The position numbers and the translations under genes are program-made. This document shows positions 8,904-16,622 of a stretch of DNA of 41,260 nt, piece by piece. Positions within the stretch are counted from its first letter, which is position 1. Each line of letters begins with the position of its first letter. Below the pieces are notes generated by a model. That model made no database searches and was not told the origin of the DNA. It was given only the letters and a program-made list of their open reading frames with translations. Origin of the DNA: Sphingomonadales bacterium UBA6174 (GTDB lineage: Bacteria > Pseudomonadota > Alphaproteobacteria > Sphingomonadales > Sphingomonadaceae); assembly GCA_002422945.1 (NCBI GenBank), contig DITW01000008.1:24228-65487 (forward strand), given 5' to 3'.

Positions 8904-9890
8904 TCAATTGATCTTGACGTCGAACTTGACGGTCTGATTGGTGCCGCCAGCTATAGTGCCAAGATTGACATTGACACCGCTGGCAGATGCATTGCCCGCA
9001 TCACTGTCGCTGGCATCGCTCAATGACGCCCCCTCAAGCTTCAACGTGCCATTTTGATAAGTCGTGCCTGTCGGGATGACATCGGCAATTTGCAGCCCTT
9101 CGGCCTGTCCGGTGCCGGAAACGGCAGCGGTGATTATATAGGTCACGATGGCACCCGGCACCGGCTGTGTGCCGCCAAACGGGTCGACAATGTTCGCCGA
9201 TTTCGTCAGGGTCACTACCGCGAGGCTGGCGAGAAGATCGTTGTTGGCAAATGCCAGTGCGCCGGACGCGCCGACAACGGCATCCGTGGAGCTTGTCCCC
9301 TGTCCCGCATAGGCTGTGCCAGCGCTGCCTGATCCGGTTACCGCTTCCGCAGAAAGTTGCACGCTGCTGGTTTGCATATCGCTGGCCGATGCAGGCAGGC
9401 TCACCACCACAAATATCCGGACCATGCCATCAGGCGCAATCGATGGTGTTGCATTATGGTTGGTAAGCTGCAGATCGACACCGGCATCATAGGCATTGTT
9501 GCCATTGCTATCGATGGCGATAGCCTGCACCACCGCATCGAATTGATTGCCCGCGACTGCCGGGTCTACATGGATGTTGAAAGCCTCGTCGCCATTGCCC
9601 GTGTTGGTCACGGCATAGGTCAACACCACCTGATTAGAACCGATGGTGGTCGTCGAGCCAGACAGGCTTGAAACGGCCACATCTAGCAGTTCATCAACTT
9701 TGACCGAAAGCGTGTTCGACTGCACCGATCCATTCATCGTGCCTGCCGTGTAGGTGGCAGTGGCCGTGCTCTGGATCAGCGTGCCGGCAGAAACCCCGGC
9801 AGCAATAACGCTGGCTGGATGAACAGCCGCGATGGCTGTGGCGACGAGTCCGAAAAATCGGACATGCTTAATGAACGCATACTTACTCAT
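8904..9890 (-). CDS. Secreted DUF11-like protein, first gene of the surface operon
   Basis: This 328-aa protein begins with a signal peptide (MSKYAFIKHVRFFGLVATAI..., cleavage near VIAAG). The mature part starts with GTLIQSTATATYTAG and NTLSVKVDELLDV, the same opening as the 352-aa paralogue. A beta module follows with IDSNGNNAYDAGVD, an acidic D/N-rich turn. The C-terminal module contains VPGAIVTYIITAAVSG and LQIADVIPTGTTYQNG, typical of DUF11. The start is the only good ATG and the Shine-Dalgarno sequence is weak (GGTCTC). The 131-bp gap to the divergent antiporter gene should hold the operon promoter, but I could not define boxes with confidence. Confidence 0.8.
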   Translation of the reverse strand: MSKYAFIKHVRFFGLVATAIAAVHPASVIAAGVSAGTLIQSTATATYTAGTMNGSVQSNTLSVKVDELLDVAVSSLSGSTTTIGSNQVVLTYAVTNTGNGDEAFNIHVDPAVAGNQFDAVVQAIAIDSNGNNAYDAGVDLQLTNHNATPSIAPDGMVRIFVVVSLPASASDMQTSSVQLSAEAVTGSGSAGTAYAGQGTSSTDAVVGASGALAFANNDLLASLAVVTLTKSANIVDPFGGTQPVPGAIVTYIITAAVSGTGQAEGLQIADVIPTGTTYQNGTLKLEGASLSDASDSDAGNASASGVNVNLGTIAGGTNQTVKFDVKIN

Positions 9891-10021
9891 GAGACCTATT
9901 TATCCGAAAATCCTAAATAAATCATAAACTGATCGGAATCGGATGCATTGCCTCAGCCTCATAAATTTTTATTGACACCCACGTCTCATAACACTTGCCA
10001 TTTCATCGCCGCACGCCTTGA

Positions 10022-11773
10022 ATGTATCTCACCAATATGGATCAAAATATCTTCCTCCTCGGCACCATCTTGCTGGCTACCTCCTTGGTGTTCGTTTTGC
10101 TGTTCCGGCGTTACGGGCTTGGCGCTGTGCTGGGCTATATCGTGGCAGGCATTGCAGTCGGGCCGTCCGGTCTGCAACTCGTGTCTGACGCGCATGTCAT
10201 CATGCGCTTTTCCGAAATCGGCATTGTCCTCCTGCTCTTTTTGGTGGGTCTCGATCTCGCACCCCGGCGTCTGTGGCGATTGAAGCGGGAAATCCTCGGC
10301 CTCGGCCTAGCGCAGGTCGTGTTGGCGGGACTTGCGCTGGCGGCTGGTCTGCTGCTGTTCACAAGTTTTACCCCGGCGGCGGCATTGGCATTGGGCCTGC
10401 CGCTCGCTTTGTCATCAACGGCACAGGTGTTGCCGATGCTGCAATCCGAGGGGCGTCTGAACTCTCCTTTAGGCGAACGCGCCTTTTCGATCCTGTTGTT
10501 TCAGGACCTTTCGATCGTGCCATTACTGACGATTGTGGCCGCCTTGTCGCGCGCGCCTAATCTGGATGTACCGGTCAATCCCTTGGTCGTGGTCACGCAA
10601 TCATTGCTGGCGATCATCGTGCTGGTGGCGGCAGGACGGTTCTTGCTGGTGCCAGCGCTCCGCCTGATCGGCCATTATGCCGAACGCGAATTGTTCATCG
10701 TTGCGGGGCTGTTGGCGGTATGCGCGAGCGCGGGGTTAACCAGTGCCATCGGCCTGTCCCCGGCCTTGGGTGCCTTTATCGCAGGCGTGATGCTGGCAGA
10801 TTCGCCGTTTCGGCATGAGCTGGAGGCGGATATCAATCCATTCCGTTCAATCTTGCTGGGTCTGTTTTTCCTGTCGGTCGGGATGCTGCTCGACATTCAT
10901 GCGGTGCTGGAACGTCCCTTTTTCGTCCTTGCCATGGCGGCGATGGTGATCTGCATCAAGGCTGCGGTGCTGTTCGGTATTGCCCGCCTGTTCGGCGCGC
11001 CACAGCGCGGCGCGCTCATCCTTGCGTTGTTGCTGAGTCAGGGCGGGGAGTTCGCCTTCGTCATTTTCGGCGCAGCACAGATGGCGCTGCTGATCGCGCC
11101 GGAAACCGTCAGCATCTTCAACGCGGTCGTCACCGTATCGATGGTCGCGACGCCATTTCTGATGCTGCTCGCCAAGAAAATGGGCGATATCACGACATTG
11201 GAGCCAAGCCCCGCCATCGGCCAATTCCCGACCAAGTCAGCCGAAATTATCGTCGTCGGCCATGGGCGTTTCGGCCAGACCATCGCGCAAATTGCGGCAG
11301 CCGCCGGGTTCAAGATCATCTTGATCGACATTGATCCGGCACAAATCGAAATGAGCAGCTCTTTTGGCCACAAGGTCTTTTATGGTGATGGGACGCGGAT
11401 CGATCTGTTGCGCAGTGCAGGCGCGGAACAGGCCCGTTTGCTGTTCTTTTGCCAAAATGGCGATGGGCTGGACCAGAACCAGATCGCCCAGATCGCAACG
11501 AGCTTTCCGCATTTATCGATCTTTGCGCGGGTCTATGATCGGGTGCAATTGATGCAATTGGCGGGCGCACAATTGGCGGGCACAGAACGCGAGGTGATGG
11601 AATCGGCCATCGCTTTGGCCCGCAAAGGCTTGTTCAACCTTGATATGACAGCATCGGAAGTGGACGACATCGTCCAGTCCTTCCGCCGACATGATCGCAA
11701 GCGCCTCTCCGCCCAGATCACGGCGCAGGATGTATATGCGGGCGATGGCGCGGATATTGAGGTTATCAAGTAG
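10022..11773 (+). CDS. CPA2 (Kef-type) monovalent cation/proton antiporter with RCK/TrkA-N domain
   Basis: This 583-aa inner-membrane protein resembles KefB/KefC and related exchangers, which export K+ in exchange for H+. The N-terminal 385 residues hold about 12 hydrophobic segments. They include GLGAVLGYIVAGIAVGPSGL, FLVGLDL near residue 80, and the FQDLSIVPLL segment typical of CPA2 proteins. A Rossmann NAD-binding RCK domain begins near residue 405 (IIVVGHGRFGQTIAQIA) with the acidic strand end ILIDID. The start may be ATG 10022 or ATG 10037; neither has a clear ribosome binding site. It is divergent from the DUF11 operon and appears monocistronic. No KefF/KefG ancillary gene is adjacent, so glutathione-adduct gating cannot be assumed. 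Confidence 0.88.
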   Translation: MYLTNMDQNIFLLGTILLATSLVFVLLFRRYGLGAVLGYIVAGIAVGPSGLQLVSDAHVIMRFSEIGIVLLLFLVGLDLAPRRLWRLKREILGLGLAQVVLAGLALAAGLLLFTSFTPAAALALGLPLALSSTAQVLPMLQSEGRLNSPLGERAFSILLFQDLSIVPLLTIVAALSRAPNLDVPVNPLVVVTQSLLAIIVLVAAGRFLLVPALRLIGHYAERELFIVAGLLAVCASAGLTSAIGLSPALGAFIAGVMLADSPFRHELEADINPFRSILLGLFFLSVGMLLDIHAVLERPFFVLAMAAMVICIKAAVLFGIARLFGAPQRGALILALLLSQGGEFAFVIFGAAQMALLIAPETVSIFNAVVTVSMVATPFLMLLAKKMGDITTLEPSPAIGQFPTKSAEIIVVGHGRFGQTIAQIAAAAGFKIILIDIDPAQIEMSSSFGHKVFYGDGTRIDLLRSAGAEQARLLFFCQNGDGLDQNQIAQIATSFPHLSIFARVYDRVQLMQLAGAQLAGTEREVMESAIALARKGLFNLDMTASEVDDIVQSFRRHDRKRLSAQITAQDVYAGDGADIEVIK

Positions 11774-11844
11774 CGGATGGTTTACTGACGGCGCCCGCTC
11801 CGCCATAGGGGCGTCAACTTCTTCAATATGAGTTCTACCCCTTC

Positions 11845-12291
11845 ATGCGCTATTTTCTGGATACCGAGTTCAACGGCTTTGGCGGCGAACTGATCAGCCT
11901 CGCGCTGGTGCCGGAAGATGGCGATCAGGAATTCTACACCTCGCTGCCGCTGCCGGAAAAAATCCATTCATGGGTCGAACAGCGCGTCATTCCCTATCTG
12001 CGCCATGTGCCGCCGGGGGTGGATTATGAAATGAGCCGGACCGAGGCCGCGATGCATATCGCGACGTATTTCGCGGGCGATCCCGACCCGGTGATTATTG
12101 CCGACTGGCCGGATGACCTTGCTTATTTCTGCGCCCTGCTGGTAACGGGACCGGGCGAAAAGGCCCCGATCAATTGCTTGCGCTTTGAATTGATCAATGG
12201 CGCGGGGTTCAGCTCTGCCGCAACCAGCAAAGTGCCGCACAACGCCTTGCACGATGCCCGCGCGCTGAAGAAATTCTACCTCGGCGAATAA
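11845..12291 (+). CDS. Small DEDDh 3'-5' exoribonuclease (Rv2179c-like)
   Basis: This 148-aa cytoplasmic protein is a minimal DEDD-family exonuclease. The first motif is FLDTEFNG (D6, E8), the second is IIADWPDD (D87 or a neighbour), and the third is HNALHD (H132, D137), the H-x4-D spacing of the DEDDh subclass. Length and motifs match the single-domain Rv2179c-like group, which degrades RNA 3' ends. The substrate here is unknown. Its 3' end overlaps the convergent membrane-protein gene by 16 bp. Confidence 0.8.
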   Translation: MRYFLDTEFNGFGGELISLALVPEDGDQEFYTSLPLPEKIHSWVEQRVIPYLRHVPPGVDYEMSRTEAAMHIATYFAGDPDPVIIADWPDDLAYFCALLVTGPGEKAPINCLRFELINGAGFSSAATSKVPHNALHDARALKKFYLGE

Positions 12292-13235
12292 GCGCCACCG
12301 CGCCGAAACAGGATCAATCCCGGCACCAAGGGCAACCAGAGGGTCAGCGCGCGCAGCAGCATTGTCGCCGCTAGCGCCGCTTCGATCGACACCCCCAGCA
12401 CATGCAGCGTCGCCGTGCAGGCGACTTCAAAGCTGCCTAGCCCGAATGGCAAAGGCGCAAGCGTCACCGCGACCGAGGCCATGATCAGCCCGATCAATGC
12501 CGTGGCAAAACCCACATCCTGTCCCAGACCATGTAGGCAAGCAAAGAGAGTGGCGGCATCAAGGCTGAATATCAGGGCGTTGCACAAGGTCACTTGGGCC
12601 AGCGCATTGCGATCTCGCAATAAATTGGCTGGGGCAAGTCCAATCGTGCGCAACAGTGCCGCGACCAGCCCAAAATGCCCGAGCCATTTGGGCAATGGCC
12701 TGCGCCCGCGATGATGCAGCCATAACGCCATGGCGGGAATGAAGATGGCGACCATCATGAAACAGGCAATAATACCCGCCATGAACAAGGTCGCATCGTC
12801 CTGCCGCCACAATAGCCACAAGGCCAATAAGGCAAAGGCGATATAAGCGGCATAATAGCCGATCATCGATAGCAGCAGCACCGCCACCGCCACGCCGCGT
12901 GAGATGTTGGTCTTGATGAGCTGATTAACCAGCAGAATATTACCGCTCATCCCGGCGGTCGGCAGGGTCTGGTCGATGAACAATTTCAACAAGGCGATCC
13001 GCATCAAAAAGAGGAAGCTTGCATCCTCCCCTGCTCGCCGCAAAATCATCCGCCAGCCGCTGGCGAGGCTGACATAGGTGCCAAGCTGCAACAACAGGGC
13101 AACGGCAAGCCAGAGAGGCTCTGCTTGTTTGGCAAGTGTCAAAAAATGCGTAAAATCGGCGACATGCCGGACCAGCATGATCAGGCCAATTATTATAATG
13201 CCCATCAGCCAGAAATGCCATTTCCCGTGTGGCAT
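12276..13235 (-). CDS. YbhN/UPF0104-type integral membrane protein (LPG-synthase transmembrane-like)
   Basis: This protein of about 319 residues has roughly eight hydrophobic helices and belongs to the family of the flippase-like domain of lysylphosphatidylglycerol synthase. Conserved-looking parts are the SGWRMILRRAG loop, KLFIDQTLPTAGMSGN and APLPFGLGSFEVA near the C-terminus. The soluble aminoacyl-transferase domain of MprF is absent, so it is not a complete LPG synthase; a lipid-transport role is possible. ATG 13235 is preferred because GGGGTGA precedes it by 8 bases and it follows the mgtA-like stop by only 8 bp, implying coupling. Longer starts would lie inside the ATPase gene. Confidence 0.78.
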   Translation of the reverse strand: MPHGKWHFWLMGIIIIGLIMLVRHVADFTHFLTLAKQAEPLWLAVALLLQLGTYVSLASGWRMILRRAGEDASFLFLMRIALLKLFIDQTLPTAGMSGNILLVNQLIKTNISRGVAVAVLLLSMIGYYAAYIAFALLALWLLWRQDDATLFMAGIIACFMMVAIFIPAMALWLHHRGRRPLPKWLGHFGLVAALLRTIGLAPANLLRDRNALAQVTLCNALIFSLDAATLFACLHGLGQDVGFATALIGLIMASVAVTLAPLPFGLGSFEVACTATLHVLGVSIEAALAATMLLRALTLWLPLVPGLILFRRGGAYSPR

Positions 13236-13243
13236 GATGGCGA

Positions 13244-15820
13244 TCACCCCCGGCCCAACCCGGCACGCGACCCGATGACCCGATGATAGAACCATCGCTT
13301 CGCGATCTCCGTCGCCACGATATAGGCGATGAGAATGGCCCCGACAGTCGCCATTTCAGACATGGAAAGCGGCACAAACCCAAATACCCGGCTGAAGCCC
13401 CCCATAAATGGAATCGCCAATGTCGCGATCACGGCAGCAATCGTCGACCATAATAATAACGGGCTGGGCGTGCTGCGAAAAACGCTACTTTGGGTGCGCA
13501 GGATGAGGACCACCGCCAATTCGGTTAGCAATGAAATCAGGAACCATGATGTCTGGAACACCGCCTCGCCTGCATGAAACACGCGCAACAGCAGCGCAAA
13601 GGTGATGATATCGAAGATCGAACTGATCAGCCCGAACATGATCATGAAGCGTCTGATTTCCTTGATATCCCAGCGTTGCGGCGTTGAAATCCGGTCCGGG
13701 TCGACATTGTCGCTTGAAATCGCCATCGACGGCAGGTCCGACAGGAAGTTGTTGAGCAGGATCTGCTTGGCGGCCAATGGCAGAAACGGCAGCAATGGCG
13801 TCGCCAGTGCCATGCTGATCATATTGCCGAAATTCGCACTGGTGGTGATCGAGATATATTTGAGGGTGTTGGCAAAGGTCTGCCGCCCCTCCTCAACCCC
13901 CATACGCAAGACATCAAGATCGCGGCTCAACAAGATAATATCGGCGCTATCACGCGCGACATCGACTGCTTGTTCAACCGAAATGCCGACATCCGCCGCA
14001 TGCAGTGCGGGTGCATCATTGATACCGTCGCCCAGATAACCAACGCTATGGCCGGTGGATTGCAGCGCGCGGACGATGCGTTCCTTTTGCTGTGGGTCGA
14101 TTTCCACGAATATATCGGTGCGCGGCGCCAGATGCCATAGAGCCTCATCCTTTAGCTTGGACAATTGTTCGCCGGTCAACATCGCATTGGCATCCAGCCC
14201 GACCGCCTGCGCCAGATGCGCAGTGACATAGCGATTGTCCCCGCTGATGACTTTGATACGAATGCCAAGCCGCGCCAGATGGCGTATCGCATCCGCTGCT
14301 TCTGCCTTGGGTGGGTCGAAAAAGATCAGGAATCCTCGAAAAACCATCTCCGTTTCAAGCTCGCGCTTATGATGAGGATCTGCCAGGACGGTTCTCGTCG
14401 CCAGCGCCAGCGCGCGAAAACCCTCATTGCCCTTTTGCTTCACCACCTCTTCCAATGCCGCCCGTCCTGCCGGATCTAGGGGGACGTTCTTGCCGTCTTG
14501 TTCAACCCATGTGCAAATATCGAGAATATTGGCAAAGGCCCCTTTGGTAATGATGAGATGCTGCGTCGGGATAGCGTCATCCGCCAGCATGACGGTGAGC
14601 CGCCGCCGCTGGAAATCATAAGGAATTTCATCGATTTTTCTAAAACCAGCCGTGGTTTTTCCCGCGCTTTTTCCGGCTTGCATGATGGCCATATCAAGCG
14701 GGTTTTCAATCCCCGTTTCAAACGCCGCGTTGAGAAAAGCGAGACGCTGCACTTCGTGCGATGGCCGCTGGCTTGAATCCAGCGACTCTTTCAAAATAAT
14801 CGTCCCTTCTGTCAGCGTGCCCGTCTTGTCGGTGCATAGGATGTCCATGCTGCCGAGATTCTCGATGGCTTCAAGCCGCCGCACGATCACGCCGCGCTTG
14901 CCCATTGCCCGCGCCCCCGCCGATAAGGTCACGCTGACAATGGCAGGCAATAACTCCGGCGACAGTCCGACCGATAATGCCACCGCAAACAACAGGGATT
15001 CGATCACCGGGCGGCCAATCAGCAAATTGGCGGTAAGCACGAAGATCACGATCAGAATCATGACGCGGATCAGCAAATAGCCGAATTGCCGCACCCCGCG
15101 CGCAAAGTCAGTCTCAGGTTCCCGCGCACGCAATCGCGCCGCAATGGCCCCGAACTCCGTATGTTTCCCGGTCGCGACTGCCAATATCTTGGCGGTGCCG
15201 CTGCGCACCGATGCGCCCAGAAACACCATATTGCTGCGCGCGTTGAGCCCGGCATCCGGAGCGATCACGCCGGGGCGTTTTTCGACCGGGAAGGATTCGC
15301 CGGTCATGCTGGCTTCGCTGACAAGGAAATCATTGGCCTCCATCACCAAGCCATCGGTTGGGATCATATTCCCCGCAGATAACAGGATGATATCGCCTGG
15401 CACGACTCCGGTGACAGCCACGCATTTTTCCACCCCATCGCGGATCACACGGGTATTGAGCGCCAGCCGGTTACGCAGTGCCGCAATCGCGTTCGAGGCG
15501 CGAAACTCCTGAAAAAAGCCGAGCAAGCTACTGCCCAACACGATCGCGAGGATGATCCCGGCGTCGATCCATTCCTGCAATAATAATGAAATGGCCGTCG
15601 CAAAGAGCAGGATCAGCACCAACGGGCTTTCAAATTGCCGCAGCAACAGCCGAAACATGCTCATCCGAGAATCATCTTCGACGCTATTTGGCCCAAAAAT
15701 CGCCAATAGCGAGGCCGCCCGCGCAGACGTCAGTCCGTTTAAATCGCCACCCATGGATTCGGCGACATCTTCGACCGTCTTCGCCCAATAGGGTAGTTCT
15801 GCAATGCGCGGCTTGGCCAT
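13244..15820 (-). CDS. mgtA: Magnesium-translocating P-type ATPase (MgtA/P3B type)
   Basis: This 858-aa inner-membrane pump imports Mg2+ driven by ATP hydrolysis. The N-terminal cation-ATPase domain is followed by the actuator motif SMTGES and the phosphorylation motif DKTGTLTEG (Asp about 331). The hinge motif GDGINDAPAL lies near residue 597. LLNNFLSDLPSMAISSDNVD is typical of MgtA/MgtB and separates it from Ca2+ and Na+/K+ pumps. About ten membrane segments are visible. ATG 15820 is preferred over ATG 15826 because GAGG lies six bases upstream of it. The next gene downstream is an LPG-synthase-like membrane protein, coupled by an 8-bp gap. A leader of about 110 nt precedes the start. Confidence 0.92.
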   Translation of the reverse strand: MAKPRIAELPYWAKTVEDVAESMGGDLNGLTSARAASLLAIFGPNSVEDDSRMSMFRLLLRQFESPLVLILLFATAISLLLQEWIDAGIILAIVLGSSLLGFFQEFRASNAIAALRNRLALNTRVIRDGVEKCVAVTGVVPGDIILLSAGNMIPTDGLVMEANDFLVSEASMTGESFPVEKRPGVIAPDAGLNARSNMVFLGASVRSGTAKILAVATGKHTEFGAIAARLRAREPETDFARGVRQFGYLLIRVMILIVIFVLTANLLIGRPVIESLLFAVALSVGLSPELLPAIVSVTLSAGARAMGKRGVIVRRLEAIENLGSMDILCTDKTGTLTEGTIILKESLDSSQRPSHEVQRLAFLNAAFETGIENPLDMAIMQAGKSAGKTTAGFRKIDEIPYDFQRRRLTVMLADDAIPTQHLIITKGAFANILDICTWVEQDGKNVPLDPAGRAALEEVVKQKGNEGFRALALATRTVLADPHHKRELETEMVFRGFLIFFDPPKAEAADAIRHLARLGIRIKVISGDNRYVTAHLAQAVGLDANAMLTGEQLSKLKDEALWHLAPRTDIFVEIDPQQKERIVRALQSTGHSVGYLGDGINDAPALHAADVGISVEQAVDVARDSADIILLSRDLDVLRMGVEEGRQTFANTLKYISITTSANFGNMISMALATPLLPFLPLAAKQILLNNFLSDLPSMAISSDNVDPDRISTPQRWDIKEIRRFMIMFGLISSIFDIITFALLLRVFHAGEAVFQTSWFLISLLTELAVVLILRTQSSVFRSTPSPLLLWSTIAAVIATLAIPFMGGFSRVFGFVPLSMSEMATVGAILIAYIVATEIAKRWFYHRVIGSRAGLGRG

Positions 15821-15938
15821 GAACATCCTCGTTGATGGAGTACAGCGACCATGTTGTGCATTTTGAACACATCATAGCGCACCATTGGCCTTCTTTCGCA
15901 AGAAACAAGTCTTGCAGCACCATCAGCAAGTGAGAGAA

Positions 15939-15968
15939 AATATAGAGGCTTGGAAATGAGGGATGCAA
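15939..15968 (-). promoter_or_regulatory. Candidate sigma-70 promoter for mgtA
   Basis: On the minus strand TTGCAT (15968-15963) and TATATT (15944-15939) are separated by 18 bases. This would give a leader of roughly 110 nt before the ATPase start, long enough for RNA-level control as in other mgtA genes. No known Mg2+ riboswitch fold was recognised. It is a consensus match only. Confidence 0.35.
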
Positions 15969-15983
15969 AACTGCCGCCCAAAT

Positions 15984-16019
15984 GAAAACGGGCGCCACTC
16001 CCGTAGGAATAGCGCCCGT
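15984..16019 (-). terminator. Strong rho-independent terminator of the repeat-lipoprotein gene
   Basis: Read on the minus strand, 16019-15988 forms a 14-bp stem (two G-U wobbles) capped by a C(UACG)G tetraloop, one of the most stable RNA loops, followed by TTTTC. On the plus strand the two wobbles become C/A mismatches, so the element is oriented to stop transcription from the lipoprotein gene before mgtA. Confidence 0.85.
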
Positions 16020-16030
16020 CTCTAGCTCGT

Positions 16031-16048
16031 CTCACTCAGATGAGTGAG
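16031..16048. repeat. Short perfect inverted repeat
   Basis: CTCACTCA and TGAGTGAG flank a 2-nt centre, forming a second hairpin between the lipoprotein stop and its terminator. It may stabilise the 3' end of the transcript. No T-run adjoins it. Confidence 0.5.
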
Positions 16049-16066
16049 GCGCTCTGCAATCCGAAA

Positions 16067-16306
16067 TTATTCGGCAGCAGCAGCGTTGCCGGCAGCCGGA
16101 GCTTCAGCAGCGTTGGCATCAGCAGCCGGAGCAGCTTCAGCAGCGTTGGCATCAACAGCTTCAGCAGCGTTGGCATCAACAGCGTTAGCGTCTTCAGCGA
16201 CGACTTCAGCGGCGTTCGCATCAACAACGTTAGCTTCTTCAGCCTTGTTGCAAGCTGCGAGGGTCATCAGGCCAGCGGCGGCAACCGCGAAAGCAAATTT
16301 GTTCAT
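16067..16306 (-). CDS. Small lipoprotein with Asp-Ala-Asn-Ala-Ala-Glu repeats
   Basis: This 79-aa protein has a lipoprotein signal (MNKFAFAVAAAGLMTLAAC, lipobox LAAC with Cys19). The entire mature part is low-complexity: four DANAAE units and one DANAV unit separated by Ala/Val/Pro/Glu spacers, ending AAGNAAAAE. It has a single Lys after the Cys and is strongly acidic. The start is supported by GGGAG seven bases upstream. The repeat is visible in DNA as a recurring TTCAGCAGCGTTGGCATC block on the plus strand. The gene is monocistronic, with a dedicated strong terminator, which suggests substantial expression. Function is unknown; a periplasmic spacer or surface-charge role would be speculation. 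Confidence 0.8.
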   Translation of the reverse strand: MNKFAFAVAAAGLMTLAACNKAEEANVVDANAAEVVAEDANAVDANAAEAVDANAAEAAPAADANAAEAPAAGNAAAAE

Positions 16307-16622
16307 AGGTCAGCTCCCAGAAATATGGAGAACCGGCCCAACGCCGTCTCCTAAAGTCCCCCATAATGATAGGGATTAAGCCTTGCAACGGGAAAATGAC
16401 GCATTGCGGTATTAATTCGATGCATTTTTTAGCTTTCCCGGACGTTTGCGCGATTTTGCGATATCGGGAAATGGTTCAGCAGCTGTTCATTTCCCGATGA
16501 ATCACCACTTCGGCAGTAGGGAAATAGAATCGATTGCTTAAACGCTGGTGGCGATTGCCGATTCATGAATCGTGCGGCAAGCTTAGCTGGCAGGTAGCGC
16601 GACCCTGCCAGACTGCATGATA
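16307..16622. other. 316-bp intergenic region with back-to-back inverted repeats
   Basis: No gene is supported here. The left part should contain the lipoprotein promoter, but no convincing box pair is seen. The right part holds two inverted repeats next to the stop of the CinA-like gene. The first is 16555-16580: TTGCCG pairs with CGGCAA, and its interior overlaps a 14-bp perfect palindrome at 16559-16572. The second is 16587-16611: CTGGCAGG pairs with CCTGCCAG with a 9-nt loop. Neither has a T-run on the minus strand. Confidence 0.6.

Noticed and set aside
9972..9977. Perfect TTGACA box upstream of the Kef-type gene
   Set aside because: No acceptable -10 box lies 16-18 bases downstream, so a promoter could not be placed with confidence.
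11786..11816. Hairpin-like TGACG/CGTCA repeat after the antiporter gene
   Set aside because: The stem has a 3-nt bulge and a long loop, and no T-run follows, so it is too weak to call as a terminator.
16080..16230. Repeated blocks resembling a CRISPR or tandem-repeat array
   Set aside because: The repeats are codons of the DANAAE lipoprotein in one frame, with irregular spacers and no cas genes.
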